Positions 7,793 through 14,061 of a DNA stretch of 45,172 bases are shown piece after piece (within the stretch, counting starts at the first letter, position 1; every line of letters begins with the position of its first letter). The position numbers were made by a program, and so were the translations under genes. The notes under the pieces were generated by a model. The model ran no database searches and was not told the DNA's origin. It saw nothing but the letters and a program-made list of their open reading frames with translations. Source of the stretch: a virus; the IMG/VR virus record IMGVR_UViG_3300046000_009403, positions 1 through 45,172 of that record. One strand, written 5' to 3'.

Positions 7793-9358
7793 TTAATTAA
7801 AATTCATTGGGGTTTCTACATATTTTTCTGCTACTACACAAGATGTAGTTAGGAATAGTGCACATACTGATGATGCGTTTTCCAAGGCTACTCTTACTAC
7901 TTTTGTTGGGTCTATTACTCCTGTTTCTAAGAGATTTTCGTATTGTTCAGATTTGGCATTAAACTGCTTGCCTTTTTTTACTTTTGAGATTATAGGATCT
8001 TCTTCTAAGCCTGCATTAGATAATATTTGTCTTAAGGGTGCTTCTAATGCTTTCTTTATTAAGTCTATACCTGCTTGTATGTCTTTGTCTTTATTTGAAG
8101 AGATAGAAGATATTGCTTTTATAAATGCTGTTCCTCCTCCTGGTACTATACCTTCAGCTATTGCAGCTTTTGTTGCACAAAGTGCATCATCAATTCTATC
8201 AGCTTTTTCTTTCAGGGCTGTTTCTGTAGTTGCTCCTACATATAATACAGCTGCTCCTCCTGAAAGTTTTTGTGCTCTTTTGGTAAGTCTGTCTTGGTCA
8301 AACTGTAAATCTACGTGTTTGGCTTGTTCCTTTATTTGGGATACTCTTATAAGTATGTCTTCTTTTTTGCCTTTACCATTAATTAAGGTAGTAGAGTCTT
8401 TAAAGATTTTTATGTCTGATTGTCCTAAAGCAGATAATTGAGAAGATTCTAAAGATAAGCCTTTATCTTGAGTAATATATAAACCACCTGTTATGGTAGC
8501 TATGTCTTGTAGTAGTTCTTTCTTATGGTCACCATGTGCAGGAGCTTTGATAGCTGCTACTTTGATACCTTTCATTCTGTTTACTACAAGTGTAGAAAGA
8601 GCTTCATCTACTAAGTCTTCACAAATAATGACTAGTGCTCTTTGCTCTTTTACACAAGCTTCTAAGTATTTTAGAATTTGTGTAGTTTGGGTTATTTTTT
8701 CATCTGTAATAAGAATTAAGGCATCCTGGTATTCAACTACCATCTTATTAGGATCAGTAACAAAATATGGAGATATGTATCCTTTTTCTATCTTTAGTCC
8801 TTCTGTAACTTCTATGTATGTTTCAGTAGAACGAGATTCTTCTACAGTAATTAACCCTTCTTCTCCTACTAGATTTACAGCATCAGCTATTAGTTTGCCT
8901 ATTTCATAATCATTGTTAGCTGAAATAGTAGCTACATTTAATATTGAGTCTTTTTGTAGTAAAAGTGATTGAGCTCTTATAGAAAGTACTGCATCTTTTG
9001 TTGCAAGCTCTATACCTTTCTTCAGTTTTACAGGATTTACTCCTTGCGAAATAAGAAGAAGTCCTTCATTAAGAATGTGTTGAGCTAAAACTATAGAAGA
9101 AGTTGTACCATCACCTGCTACTTCCAATGTTTTGTTAGCTATCTCTTGGAATAACTGTGCTCCTAGTCCTTCATTTGGATCTTCAAGCTTTATTGAAGCT
9201 GCTACACTAACACCATCTTTAGTTATGTGTGGTGGATTAAATTGACGTGAGAGGATTACATTCCTTCCTTGTGGCCCAAGAGTACCTTTTACAGCATTTG
9301 CTAAAATGTTAGCACCTTTCTGAAGGGATCTTGTGTGAAATTCTATTATTTTGCTCAT
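7793..9358 (-). CDS. groEL: Chaperonin GroEL (Cpn60)
   Basis: 521 residues from the ATG at 9358; an in-frame TTG at 9379 is unlikely because it falls in the promoter. It is complete in all three domains. Equatorial: ANAVKGTLGPQGRNVILSR and the ATP-binding GDGTTSSIVLA with the catalytic Asp; later AIAEGIVPGGGTAFI. Intermediate: RIDDALCATKAA carries the Asp that hydrolyses ATP. Apical: IEKGYISPYFVTDPNK and KGIKVAAIKAPAHGDHKKEL, retaining the hydrophobic residues that bind substrate and GroES. It lacks the C-terminal GGM tail and ends in VVAEKYVETPMNFN. It probably folds virion proteins. A Bacteroidota-type promoter sits immediately upstream, so it can be transcribed on its own. Phage-encoded GroEL is rare, and with GroES rarer. 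Confidence 0.95.
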   Translation of the reverse strand: MSKIIEFHTRSLQKGANILANAVKGTLGPQGRNVILSRQFNPPHITKDGVSVAASIKLEDPNEGLGAQLFQEIANKTLEVAGDGTTSSIVLAQHILNEGLLLISQGVNPVKLKKGIELATKDAVLSIRAQSLLLQKDSILNVATISANNDYEIGKLIADAVNLVGEEGLITVEESRSTETYIEVTEGLKIEKGYISPYFVTDPNKMVVEYQDALILITDEKITQTTQILKYLEACVKEQRALVIICEDLVDEALSTLVVNRMKGIKVAAIKAPAHGDHKKELLQDIATITGGLYITQDKGLSLESSQLSALGQSDIKIFKDSTTLINGKGKKEDILIRVSQIKEQAKHVDLQFDQDRLTKRAQKLSGGAAVLYVGATTETALKEKADRIDDALCATKAAIAEGIVPGGGTAFIKAISSISSNKDKDIQAGIDLIKKALEAPLRQILSNAGLEEDPIISKVKKGKQFNAKSEQYENLLETGVIDPTKVVRVALENASSVCALFLTTSCVVAEKYVETPMNFN

Positions 9359-9376
9359 TTTTTGTATTGTTTTGAG

Positions 9377-9407
9377 CAAATATAGGTATTATTTTGAGAC
9401 AAACAAG
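9377..9407 (-). promoter_or_regulatory. Bacteroidota-type promoter for groEL
   Basis: On the minus strand TATATTTG (9384-9377) is an exact match to the -7 consensus TAnnTTTG. Nineteen bases upstream is CTTG (9407-9404), three of four to the -33 consensus TTTG. The groEL ATG lies 18 bases after the -7 box, which leaves a very short leader. It would give groEL-groES-tad2 a transcript independent of the upstream nuclease gene. Confidence 0.65.
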
Positions 9408-9411
9408 AAAA

Positions 9412-10113
9412 TTATGGTCTTATATCCAATAATTTTAAAATATCTTTTTCAAAAATACAAATTTCAGTTCTAAACATCCATATTAGGTATTTTGGATCTT
9501 CTGCTAAAAGCTCCTCTACAGACTTACCCTTATGTTTACCAAATCGTACTATATCTTTTCTTTTATAGGTAGATAGTTTTTTAGGATTTTTAAAGCTGTG
9601 TAAATACTTTTTAAATGCTTCTATGGTTATATTTTTAAGCAAAGCATTGCTAACTCTCTTTACAGTATATCCCATTTGTTTAAGTATATGATCTCTTACA
9701 GAATCCTCAAACATCTTTATTTCTTCAAAGTGCTGGCCTCCATCTAGTTCTAATATATACTTATCTTGTATGCAGAAATCTACAATAATGAATTTACCTT
9801 CACGTAGGTGTATTATCTTTTGTGCTTCATACTTTACAAACGCTAGGTCTAATAATGTACAGATATGTTGCTCTGTCTCAGTCATAGACTTAAGTAACTT
9901 TTCTTTAAAGTACTCTGCTGTTTTTAACTGGCTTTCACTTTTAGCCATGTGTAGATCTTTTTCTTTTTGTACAGCTTTTTTAACTCTTTGCTGAACTAGT
10001 TTATTTATTTCAGCATACATTTTTTCATTTTCTTGACTTTCTTTAAACTTTTTAATGTTCCTTTCTCTTAGTCCTTGTATCTGCTGATCACTGTATTTTC
10101 TTTTGTTTTTCAT
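9412..10113 (-). CDS. DUF559/Vsr-like nuclease fused to ExoX-C-like domain
   Basis: 233 residues in three parts. Residues 1-75 are a basic, heptad-like helix region (NIKKFKESQENEKMYAEINK). Residues 85-170 resemble a PD-(D/E)XK endonuclease of the DUF559/Vsr type: KFIIVDFCIQDKYILELDGG followed by QH, then a helix and YTVKRVSNALLKN; the D of VDF, E of LEL and the GGQH turn fit the active-site layout. Residues 190-225, VRFGKHKGKSVEELLAEDPK then YLIWMF, match the small domain found at the C-terminus of exonuclease X and in DUF3820 proteins. First gene of the leftward operon. It may be a DNA-processing or homing-type nuclease; target unknown. Confidence 0.7.
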   Translation of the reverse strand: MKNKRKYSDQQIQGLRERNIKKFKESQENEKMYAEINKLVQQRVKKAVQKEKDLHMAKSESQLKTAEYFKEKLLKSMTETEQHICTLLDLAFVKYEAQKIIHLREGKFIIVDFCIQDKYILELDGGQHFEEIKMFEDSVRDHILKQMGYTVKRVSNALLKNITIEAFKKYLHSFKNPKKLSTYKRKDIVRFGKHKGKSVEELLAEDPKYLIWMFRTEICIFEKDILKLLDIRP

Positions 10114-10157
10114 GCTACTATTTATACGGTTAGCTTGCTAACCCGATTGTTAAAAAA

Positions 10158-10205
10158 GCCCCCTTTGGAAAAAACCATCCACATGACAAGGGGGCAATTC
10201 ATGTG
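10158..10205 (-). ncRNA. H-type pseudoknot in the leader of the leftward operon
   Basis: Two interleaved perfect helices: GCCCCCTT (10158-10165) with AAGGGGGC (10188-10195), and CACATGA (10180-10186) with TCATGTG (10199-10205). Read on the minus strand the connecting loops are 3, 1 and 14 bases, which is good geometry for an H-type pseudoknot; on the plus strand the loop crossing the 8-bp helix would be only 3 bases and strained. That favours function in the 5' leader of the leftward transcript, 45 bases before the nuclease ATG. Confidence 0.55.
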
Positions 10206-10256
10206 TGGGGAAGTCATTAAACTTAACTTCCAAAGATATAAATATCTTTAATATAA

Positions 10257-10385
10257 CTATCTGATCCAGTATCCTTCCACTACTTATTGGGGGCTATAGT
10301 TTATCAATAATAAGACAATATTGTATTGGGTAAGAAAATAGACAGAATGTCTAATCTTATTAATTGAGTCCTTAAGGTCAGATAG
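10257..10385 (+). ncRNA. Folded element closed by an 8-bp helix
   Basis: CTATCTGA (10257-10264) pairs perfectly with TCAGATAG (10378-10385), extended by CC/GG beyond a one-base bulge. The interior holds further perfect helices, such as AATAAGA/TCTTATT (about 10307 and 10354) and TAGAC/GTCTA, and CTTAAGG/CCTTAAG straddles its 3' end. The 129-base span equals that of the element at 12268-12396. Strand and transcription are not established. Confidence 0.4.
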
Positions 10386-10457
10386 CATTACCCTTAAGTC
10401 TTATTACCAGGAAAGAAAGAACTACTTCGCTATCACTGTGCAATAATACGAAAATTA

Positions 10458-10488
10458 TTTGGAATGGTTATACTTTTTTGTATCTTTA
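10458..10488 (+). promoter_or_regulatory. Rightward Bacteroidota-type promoter
   Basis: TTTG at 10458-10461 (-33), exactly 19 bases, then TATCTTTA at 10481-10488 (seven of eight to TAnnTTTG). The ATG of the first rightward gene is 13 bases beyond, so the transcript starts within a few bases of the start codon. It is the best candidate for the start of the rightward (probably early) transcription. Confidence 0.7.
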
Positions 10489-10501
10489 CCAAAACTTTTT
10501 T

Positions 10502-10834
10502 ATGAAAGCAATTAAATTTTTATTGGCTAATGCCGTTTTAGGTGTACAAGAATACTCTAATTTTAATGTACGCTTTATGTTTGTTTATATAAATGCAAAT
10601 CGTTCTTGGGAGCATAATGTATTTAAAGTGACACTACTAAATGGTAGTAAGACAATAGTTTTGGTTAAAGTATCTAAAGGAATTTCTGAAGGACAGCCTT
10701 TGTTCAGTTTTCTTTACAAAAATCCTTCTATGTGTTTAAAAGTACTTTGGAAAGTATTTAGGTATTACAAAGTATTTATTAATGCAGAGAAATTTAAAAA
10801 TATAAAAAGTGTAGATATTACTGCTTTGAGCTAG
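10502..10834 (+). CDS. Hypothetical early protein, 110 aa
   Basis: Not recognised. The start is the ATG at 10502, right behind the promoter; an upstream in-frame TTG lies inside the promoter and is rejected. Basic and probably alpha/beta (VRFMFVYINANRSWEHNVFK, KTIVLVKVSKG, then KVLWKVFRYYKVFINAEKF). As the first product of the rightward transcript it is likely expressed soon after entry, and a host-takeover or regulator role is possible. Its end overlaps the convergent metalloprotease gene by 17 bases. Confidence 0.7.
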   Translation: MKAIKFLLANAVLGVQEYSNFNVRFMFVYINANRSWEHNVFKVTLLNGSKTIVLVKVSKGISEGQPLFSFLYKNPSMCLKVLWKVFRYYKVFINAEKFKNIKSVDITALS

Positions 10835-11153
10835 TATGTTTTTTGTAAACTTTTTCTATTGTCTCTACAATCCATTCTACAAAATAAGCTTCATGCTCAT
10901 CATTTTCAAAGTCTGGTTTAGCTGCTATCTGGTCAAATACAATGTTTTTGATGTGTATTGCTTCATGTGCTACTAAAGAAGCATTAAACTCTTTTGTTGA
11001 AAACCATACAACTATACCTTCATCTGTTTCATGTACACAAGCTATATCTGTTGGGGAAAGATTTAAGTTATAGGTCTTACAAGTTCTTTCAGAGGGTATT
11101 CCTATGTGTACATATAACACTCTTTGATATATAGGTATGATTATTTTCTTCAT
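10818..11153 (-). CDS. Putative HEXXH zinc metalloprotease, 111 aa
   Basis: A small zincin-like protein. The motif SLVAHEAIHIKNIVFDQI carries HEAIH (HEXXH) at about residues 63-67, and downstream NDEHEAYFVEWIVETI supplies an acidic residue in a second helix that could be the third zinc ligand, as in gluzincins. Small proteins with this HEXXH plus DE..AY pattern are common in tailed phages; their substrates are mostly unknown. It is encoded on the minus strand within an otherwise rightward region and overlaps the end of the preceding gene tail to tail, so it must have its own promoter (a TATAATTG close to its ATG is a weak candidate). Confidence 0.65.
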   Translation of the reverse strand: MKKIIIPIYQRVLYVHIGIPSERTCKTYNLNLSPTDIACVHETDEGIVVWFSTKEFNASLVAHEAIHIKNIVFDQIAAKPDFENDEHEAYFVEWIVETIEKVYKKHTSSKQ

Positions 11154-11290
11154 TTTGCTTATTAATTTATAGCAATTATACTTGCAAGGTACAAAAAAAG
11201 TTTCTTAAGTGGAAACTTTGTTTTGAGTATTTACGTATTAGTGGTATGGGATTCATAACTATAAATATTAATTCAAACTTAAACCAAATT

Positions 11291-11506
11291 ATGTCAAAAA
11301 TTGATGAATTGTCTGCTGAAGTAGCTAAATTACAAGTATCTGTAGATGCTACACAAGAAAAAGTATTAATTGCTGTTAGTGGTCTTAAAGCTACTATTGC
11401 AAGTCTGGAAGCTCTTTTAGCTGAAGGTGCTAGTGCTGAACAAATTCAAGCAGTAATTGATGCTGTTAAAGTAGTTTCTGCTGATGTGGAAAGTACAGAA
11501 GTGTAA
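11291..11506 (+). CDS. Small coiled-coil protein, 71 aa
   Basis: Start taken at ATG 11291; an earlier in-frame GTG (11246) would add 15 unlikely residues. Nearly all heptad repeats: MSKIDELSAEVAKLQVSVDA, KVLIAVSGLKATIASLEALL, then AEQIQAVIDAVKVVSADVES. Such short Ala/Val/Leu-rich coiled coils are common in phages as oligomeric accessory or virion proteins. Monocistronic: folded sequences before it and its own strong terminator after it, suggesting a high and separately controlled expression. Confidence 0.75.
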   Translation: MSKIDELSAEVAKLQVSVDATQEKVLIAVSGLKATIASLEALLAEGASAEQIQAVIDAVKVVSADVESTEV

Positions 11507-11528
11507 TTTTTAGTTTACTGTATTTAAG

Positions 11529-11556
11529 AACCCCTCTAGTAGGGGTTTTTTATTTT
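11529..11556 (+). terminator. Intrinsic terminator
   Basis: AACCCC (11529-11534) pairs with GGGGTT (11542-11547) around a 7-base loop, followed by a T-rich tail. It ends the transcript of the coiled-coil gene at 11291-11506. Confidence 0.85.
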
Positions 11557-11641
11557 ATACCCCCTCTCTTTATTTGGTAAAATAAGTACCTCCCCCTAAA
11601 AATTTTTAGAAATATTTTTTAGAATTTGAATGTATGTACCC

Positions 11642-11702
11642 CGTTAGTAACCATATTAAAAATAGTGTGTATCCCCTGCGTTAGTAACCATAATAAAAAT
11701 CA
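11642..11702 (+). repeat. Direct repeat pair upstream of the 11811 gene
   Basis: CGTTAGTAACCATA occurs at 11642-11655 and 11679-11692 (start-to-start 37 bases), each followed by a near-identical TAAAAAT. It lies in the 254-base gap 11557-11810 between a terminator and the next gene. Spaced direct repeats before a gene suggest a protein-binding site such as an operator or activator site. The rest of that gap is rich in short C runs but shows no gene. Confidence 0.45.
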
Positions 11703-11810
11703 TGGGTATGCTCTAAAGGAGTAACCAGCCCCAAACAACACCCCCCCATAAAGTTAGCAGGGGAAACGAGTCCCTTGTGTTCTATAAACAAACTTAATAA
11801 ATCCGCAGCT

Positions 11811-12116
11811 ATGACTAAGGTAAAAGTATTGAAAGCTACAAACTTTGTGGCAAAAGGTGAGCAACACACACACTATGCTGTTGCATTAAAAGGCAGAACC
11901 TTTGGTGTTAGTACATTGGCATTTGACAAGGGTGACCTTGTGTTAGGTACTAAAGAGGTTGATGACAAAGGTGTGTTACTGCAAGACAACACAGGCTTGT
12001 TACTTATTAAAGGTGACCTTGAGGTATCTATTAGGAAAGAAACTGATGTGCTAACAGGGGTGACTGAAGAGTACAAAGCCTTGGTACCAAAATTGAACCT
12101 TACACTAGGTATGTAG
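11811..12116 (+). CDS. Hypothetical beta-rich protein, 101 aa
   Basis: Not recognised. ATG at 11811; the upstream in-frame TTG is in untranslated leader. A compact, strand-rich protein (HYAVALKGRTFGVSTLAFDK, GVLLQDNTGLLLIKGDLEVS). It has a terminator immediately after it and repeats before it, so it is an isolated unit. Codon use is more G/C-rich than that of neighbouring genes (GTG, GTT, ACC, CTT), which may reflect high expression or separate origin. A nucleic-acid-binding role (OB- or SH3-like) is conceivable from the strand pattern but not shown. Confidence 0.65.
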   Translation: MTKVKVLKATNFVAKGEQHTHYAVALKGRTFGVSTLAFDKGDLVLGTKEVDDKGVLLQDNTGLLLIKGDLEVSIRKETDVLTGVTEEYKALVPKLNLTLGM

Positions 12117-12120
12117 TAGA

Positions 12121-12142
12121 GGGGGCGAAAGCCCCTTTTACT
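12121..12142 (+). terminator. Intrinsic terminator with GAAA tetraloop
   Basis: GGGGC (12122-12126), GAAA loop, GCCCC (12131-12135), then TTTT. It lies four bases after the stop of the gene at 11811-12116. Confidence 0.85.
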
Positions 12143-12267
12143 TTTGTTCTTATGTACCAACTTACTAAGCACTATGTGCTACACTATATTAAGGTTTATA
12201 TTACGAACGTTGTACCTAACAACTGAAATGGTCTCCTAATAGATGAGCCGTAACTAAATAGTCTATT

Positions 12268-12396
12268 ATACTACAGTTTTCTTTGGCTGTTTGCCTCAAA
12301 ACTCAATGGACATCAGGCTAATAGATATAATCTATGATGATTTAATTGTCATAGGATTACTCTATAAGATAACCAACATCCTGAAAACTGTAGTAT
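12268..12396 (+). ncRNA. Structured element, 129 bases, 14-bp perfect closing helix
   Basis: ATACTACAGTTTTC (12268-12281) pairs base for base with GAAAACTGTAGTAT (12383-12396). Inside, GCCT/AGGC (around 12293 and 12315) and AATC-TATGA with TCATAGGATT (one bulged base, around 12332 and 12350) form further hairpins. A 14-bp perfect helix in a 335-base gap is unlikely by chance. It fills most of the space between the genes ending at 12116 and starting at 12452. Probably transcribed rightward as an RNA, but not shown. Confidence 0.6.
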
Positions 12397-12451
12397 TTTA
12401 CCCTGTTTATCTTATAATATTATAGCAATAACATTCAAACACATACACAAA

Positions 12452-12637
12452 ATGGAATTAGTTATATCACCTAATAAAATGAAATCATTACAAGATTCTG
12501 CCATTAAAAATGCTGAATCAAATGATTATGTTTTCAACAGGTCTAAAGAAATGACTGAATTGCTTCAAACATTAGAGGCAATGCAAGTCCGTAAGATTGA
12601 AATAGACTTATCACCTGATAGTGATAGTCTTCTGTAA
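12452..12637 (+). CDS. Hypothetical small protein, 61 aa
   Basis: Not recognised. Helical and acidic towards the end: KMKSLQDSAIKNAESNDYVF, then KEMTELLQTLEAMQVRKIEI. An A-rich leader (ACACATACACAAA) precedes the ATG, without a Shine-Dalgarno sequence. It has a dedicated terminator directly after it. Confidence 0.65.
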   Translation: MELVISPNKMKSLQDSAIKNAESNDYVFNRSKEMTELLQTLEAMQVRKIEIDLSPDSDSLL

Positions 12638-12641
12638 TATA

Positions 12642-12666
12642 AGAGCCTGTAACAAGGCTCTTTTTA
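12642..12666 (+). terminator. Intrinsic terminator
   Basis: AGAGCC (12642-12647) and GGCTCT (12656-12661) form a perfect stem, followed by TTTTTAT. It ends the transcript of the 61-codon gene. Confidence 0.85.
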
Positions 12667-12781
12667 TACTAAGTATTGTCACGATTCCTTTAACCTCGTG
12701 TCTATCCAGTAAGCTACTGGCGTTTGTAGGTGTTCAGATAACCTTCATAATTAATGCCCATTTCCACTTCCCAAGGGTGGA

Positions 12782-12864
12782 CAGATGTATAATAGAAGGG
12801 TTTTCAGGTAGGTTCCTTGTTGGATACTGGACTGTTAGAAAACATTACCCTAATTATACATCTG
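12782..12864 (+). ncRNA. Structured element, 12-bp perfect closing helix
   Basis: CAGATGTATAAT (12782-12793) pairs perfectly with ATTATACATCTG (12853-12864). Inside, GTTTTC/GAAAAC and AGGG/CCCT continue the stem with small internal loops, giving a long rod-like hairpin of 83 bases. Confidence 0.6.
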
Positions 12865-12895
12865 AGTGCAGAGGGATTATAATAATTAAAAATTA

Positions 12896-13006
12896 AACAT
12901 TCACGCAAGACTTGGCTACAATGATAACAACCCATAAGAGGGTCAATATGTAGCATAATGCACTGAAATCCACTAGCTAATCCGAAGATTGCAATGTGTG
13001 AATGTT
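12896..13006 (+). ncRNA. Structured element, 9-bp closing helix with inner hairpins
   Basis: AACATTCAC (12896-12904) pairs with GTGAATGTT (12998-13006). Nested inside are GCTACA/TGTAGC (around 12914 and 12949) capped by ACCC/GGGT (around 12930), so the element forms a multi-branched fold of 111 bases. It begins 31 bases after the previous element ends. Confidence 0.5.
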
Positions 13007-13101
13007 ATTTAAGATAGAAACAGGCTTCACTATAAGCTAAAAAGTGTATAATATAAAGACTGATACTCTTTATGTTGAACCAAACCAAGGGAACAAGACT
13101 G

Positions 13102-13214
13102 AATAGTAGCAATACTATTGAATGAACAACTTGGAACATTAGTAATACTGTTATTCTTAACAGCCTGAGATTTACATTTCTTCAAACTGGTAAAGTGATA
13201 AGAAAAGAAATGTA
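13102..13214 (+). ncRNA. Three consecutive perfect hairpins
   Basis: AATAGTA (13102-13108), GCAA tetraloop, TACTATT (13113-13119); then CTGTTA/TAACAG with a TTCT tetraloop (about 13148-13163); then TACATTTCTT (13173-13182) with AAGAAATGTA (13205-13214), 10 bp around a 22-base loop. All stems are perfect. They precede the terminator at 13256-13284. Confidence 0.5.
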
Positions 13215-13255
13215 TAAGCTGTATTTTGGCATCAACCAAACAATGCAGGTTCTAT

Positions 13256-13284
13256 GGGTGTGTAGGTTAAACGCACCCTTTTTT
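13256..13284 (+). terminator. Intrinsic terminator
   Basis: GGGTGTG (13256-13262) pairs with CGCACCC (13272-13278) with one G-T pair, followed by six T residues. It ends the RNA-only stretch 20 bases before the next gene, so that gene needs read-through or a promoter that I do not see. Confidence 0.8.
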
Positions 13285-13304
13285 AACAATCTAAATTATA
13301 AGCT

Positions 13305-13652
13305 ATGAAAATCAGTAACAAAGACTATTTAGGTAATTACAATTACGGGTTGTATAATAATAAACCCGCTTATAGGAATTCTTATAAGAACATTATTTAC
13401 GTATTCAAAGATATATCAACCAAACGTGTTGAAACATCTAATGATTTCAGTCAATATAATAAATTTTGTAAAGTTGTGTTTGTAACAAACAAGCAACTTG
13501 CATCTATGGATTATTTTGAGGAAATCAAAGATTGTGTCTTTGACGGTAAACTTGGTACAAGGTATCGTACTAAAGGTTCTTGTGGGTCATATCACTTTTG
13601 TTTGCGTACAAATGGTGAAACACCTTTACCTAGAAAATCTACTCAGAAGTAG
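13305..13652 (+). CDS. Hypothetical protein, 115 aa
   Basis: Not recognised. Tyrosine- and asparagine-rich N-terminus (DYLGNYNYGLYNNKPAYRNS) followed by an alpha/beta part (CKVVFVTNKQLASMDYFEEI) and a basic C-terminus. Contains four Cys in the second half with no obvious zinc pattern. The ATG at 13305 follows a terminator; a pseudoknot begins two bases after its stop. Confidence 0.65.
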   Translation: MKISNKDYLGNYNYGLYNNKPAYRNSYKNIIYVFKDISTKRVETSNDFSQYNKFCKVVFVTNKQLASMDYFEEIKDCVFDGKLGTRYRTKGSCGSYHFCLRTNGETPLPRKSTQK

Positions 13653-13653
13653 T

Positions 13654-13682
13654 CAGTTAGTGCTGAAATAACTGTAAAGCAC
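13654..13682 (+). ncRNA. Compact H-type pseudoknot before the 13710 gene
   Basis: Helix 1: CAGTTA (13654-13659) with TAACTG (13669-13674). Helix 2: GTGCT (13660-13664) with AGCAC (13678-13682). Loops are 0, 4 (GAAA) and 3 bases. The loop of the first hairpin thus pairs with the sequence just downstream. It ends 27 bases before the ATG, joined by the leader ATTAACTCAAACAAA. Confidence 0.5.
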
Positions 13683-13709
13683 TATTATTAACTCAAACAA
13701 AAACATATT

Positions 13710-13907
13710 ATGAACAAGCAATTATTAATCCAAATGATTGAATTAGCTGCTGCTAATCAACATTCTACAAAAATAGCTGATATGGCACTTCAAATAGCTG
13801 TTGACCCTGAATTAGGTGATACAGTTACAATTGAAGATTTTATCCCTGTCTATACTGAAAGTAATATACGTTTACTTAAACAGTGTATAAACTTTCGTTT
13901 AATGTAA
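13710..13907 (+). CDS. Hypothetical small protein, 65 aa
   Basis: Not recognised. Predicted helical: MNKQLLIQMIELAAANQHST, then ADMALQIAVDPELGDTVTIE and a basic tail. The N-terminal part resembles many short helical phage proteins but no family is identifiable. Flanked by a pseudoknot upstream and a 110-base inverted-repeat element downstream. Confidence 0.6.
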   Translation: MNKQLLIQMIELAAANQHSTKIADMALQIAVDPELGDTVTIEDFIPVYTESNIRLLKQCINFRLM

Positions 13908-13922
13908 AAACAGCAACATATT

Positions 13923-14032
13923 AGCTGTAACCCATAGAAGCGTTTAAAACATCACTTAGAGTTGTGTATGCAGGTACCTATAGTATATACAATGCTCAAA
14001 AACGTGTAAATGTATAGTGGAGGGTTACAGCT
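13923..14032 (+). ncRNA. Structured element, 110 bases, 11-bp perfect closing helix
   Basis: AGCTGTAACCC (13923-13933) pairs perfectly with GGGTTACAGCT (14022-14032). Inner pairs include CGTTT/AAACG (around 13941 and 13999) and several AU-rich options. It occupies the whole gap between two short genes; the next ATG is 29 bases after the 3' strand, behind an A-rich leader (AAACTCAAAAAACA). Confidence 0.6.
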
Positions 14033-14061
14033 TTTGTTTATAAACTCAAAAAACATTTATT

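Larger units (their letters stand above)
10114..10501. promoter_or_regulatory. Divergent intergenic control region, 388 bases
   Basis: No gene. It separates the leftward and rightward operons and is dense in folds: the pseudoknot at 10158-10205, a hairpin GGAAGT/ACTTCC near 10210-10232, a near-palindrome AAAGATATAAATATCTTT at 10232-10249, a 129-base element closed by an 8-bp helix (10257-10385), and a rightward promoter (10458-10488). TATCTTTG on the minus strand at 10238-10231 matches the -7 consensus and could drive the nuclease gene, though the upstream -33 box is not clear. A replication origin here is possible but not shown. Confidence 0.5.
12667..13255 (+). other. Non-coding stretch with at least three large inverted repeats
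   Basis: No convincing gene in 589 bases. It contains three separate large folds (12782-12864, 12896-13006, and 13102-13214) bounded by terminators at 12642-12666 and 13256-13284. The two longest open frames here (one per strand) run across the terminator or the helices and have unlikely compositions. It therefore looks like an RNA-only stretch. Confidence 0.55.

Noticed and set aside
9358-9379. In-frame TTG start for groEL seven codons upstream
   Set aside because: It lies at the -7 promoter box, and GroEL proteins normally begin at the residue matching the ATG at 9358.
12139-12146. TACTTTTG, a perfect TAnnTTTG -7 box
   Set aside because: It lies in the T-tail of a terminator and has no TTTG element 19-21 bases upstream, so it is probably a chance match.
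12621-12896. A 91-codon open frame (MIVFCNIRACNKALFI...)
   Set aside because: It begins inside the preceding gene, runs through its terminator and the 12782-12864 helix, and its composition is unlike the real genes. Treated as chance.
13030-13239. A minus-strand open frame of 69 codons
   Set aside because: It is antisense to the folded non-coding stretch with three perfect hairpins, has no leader of the type used here, and is of odd composition.
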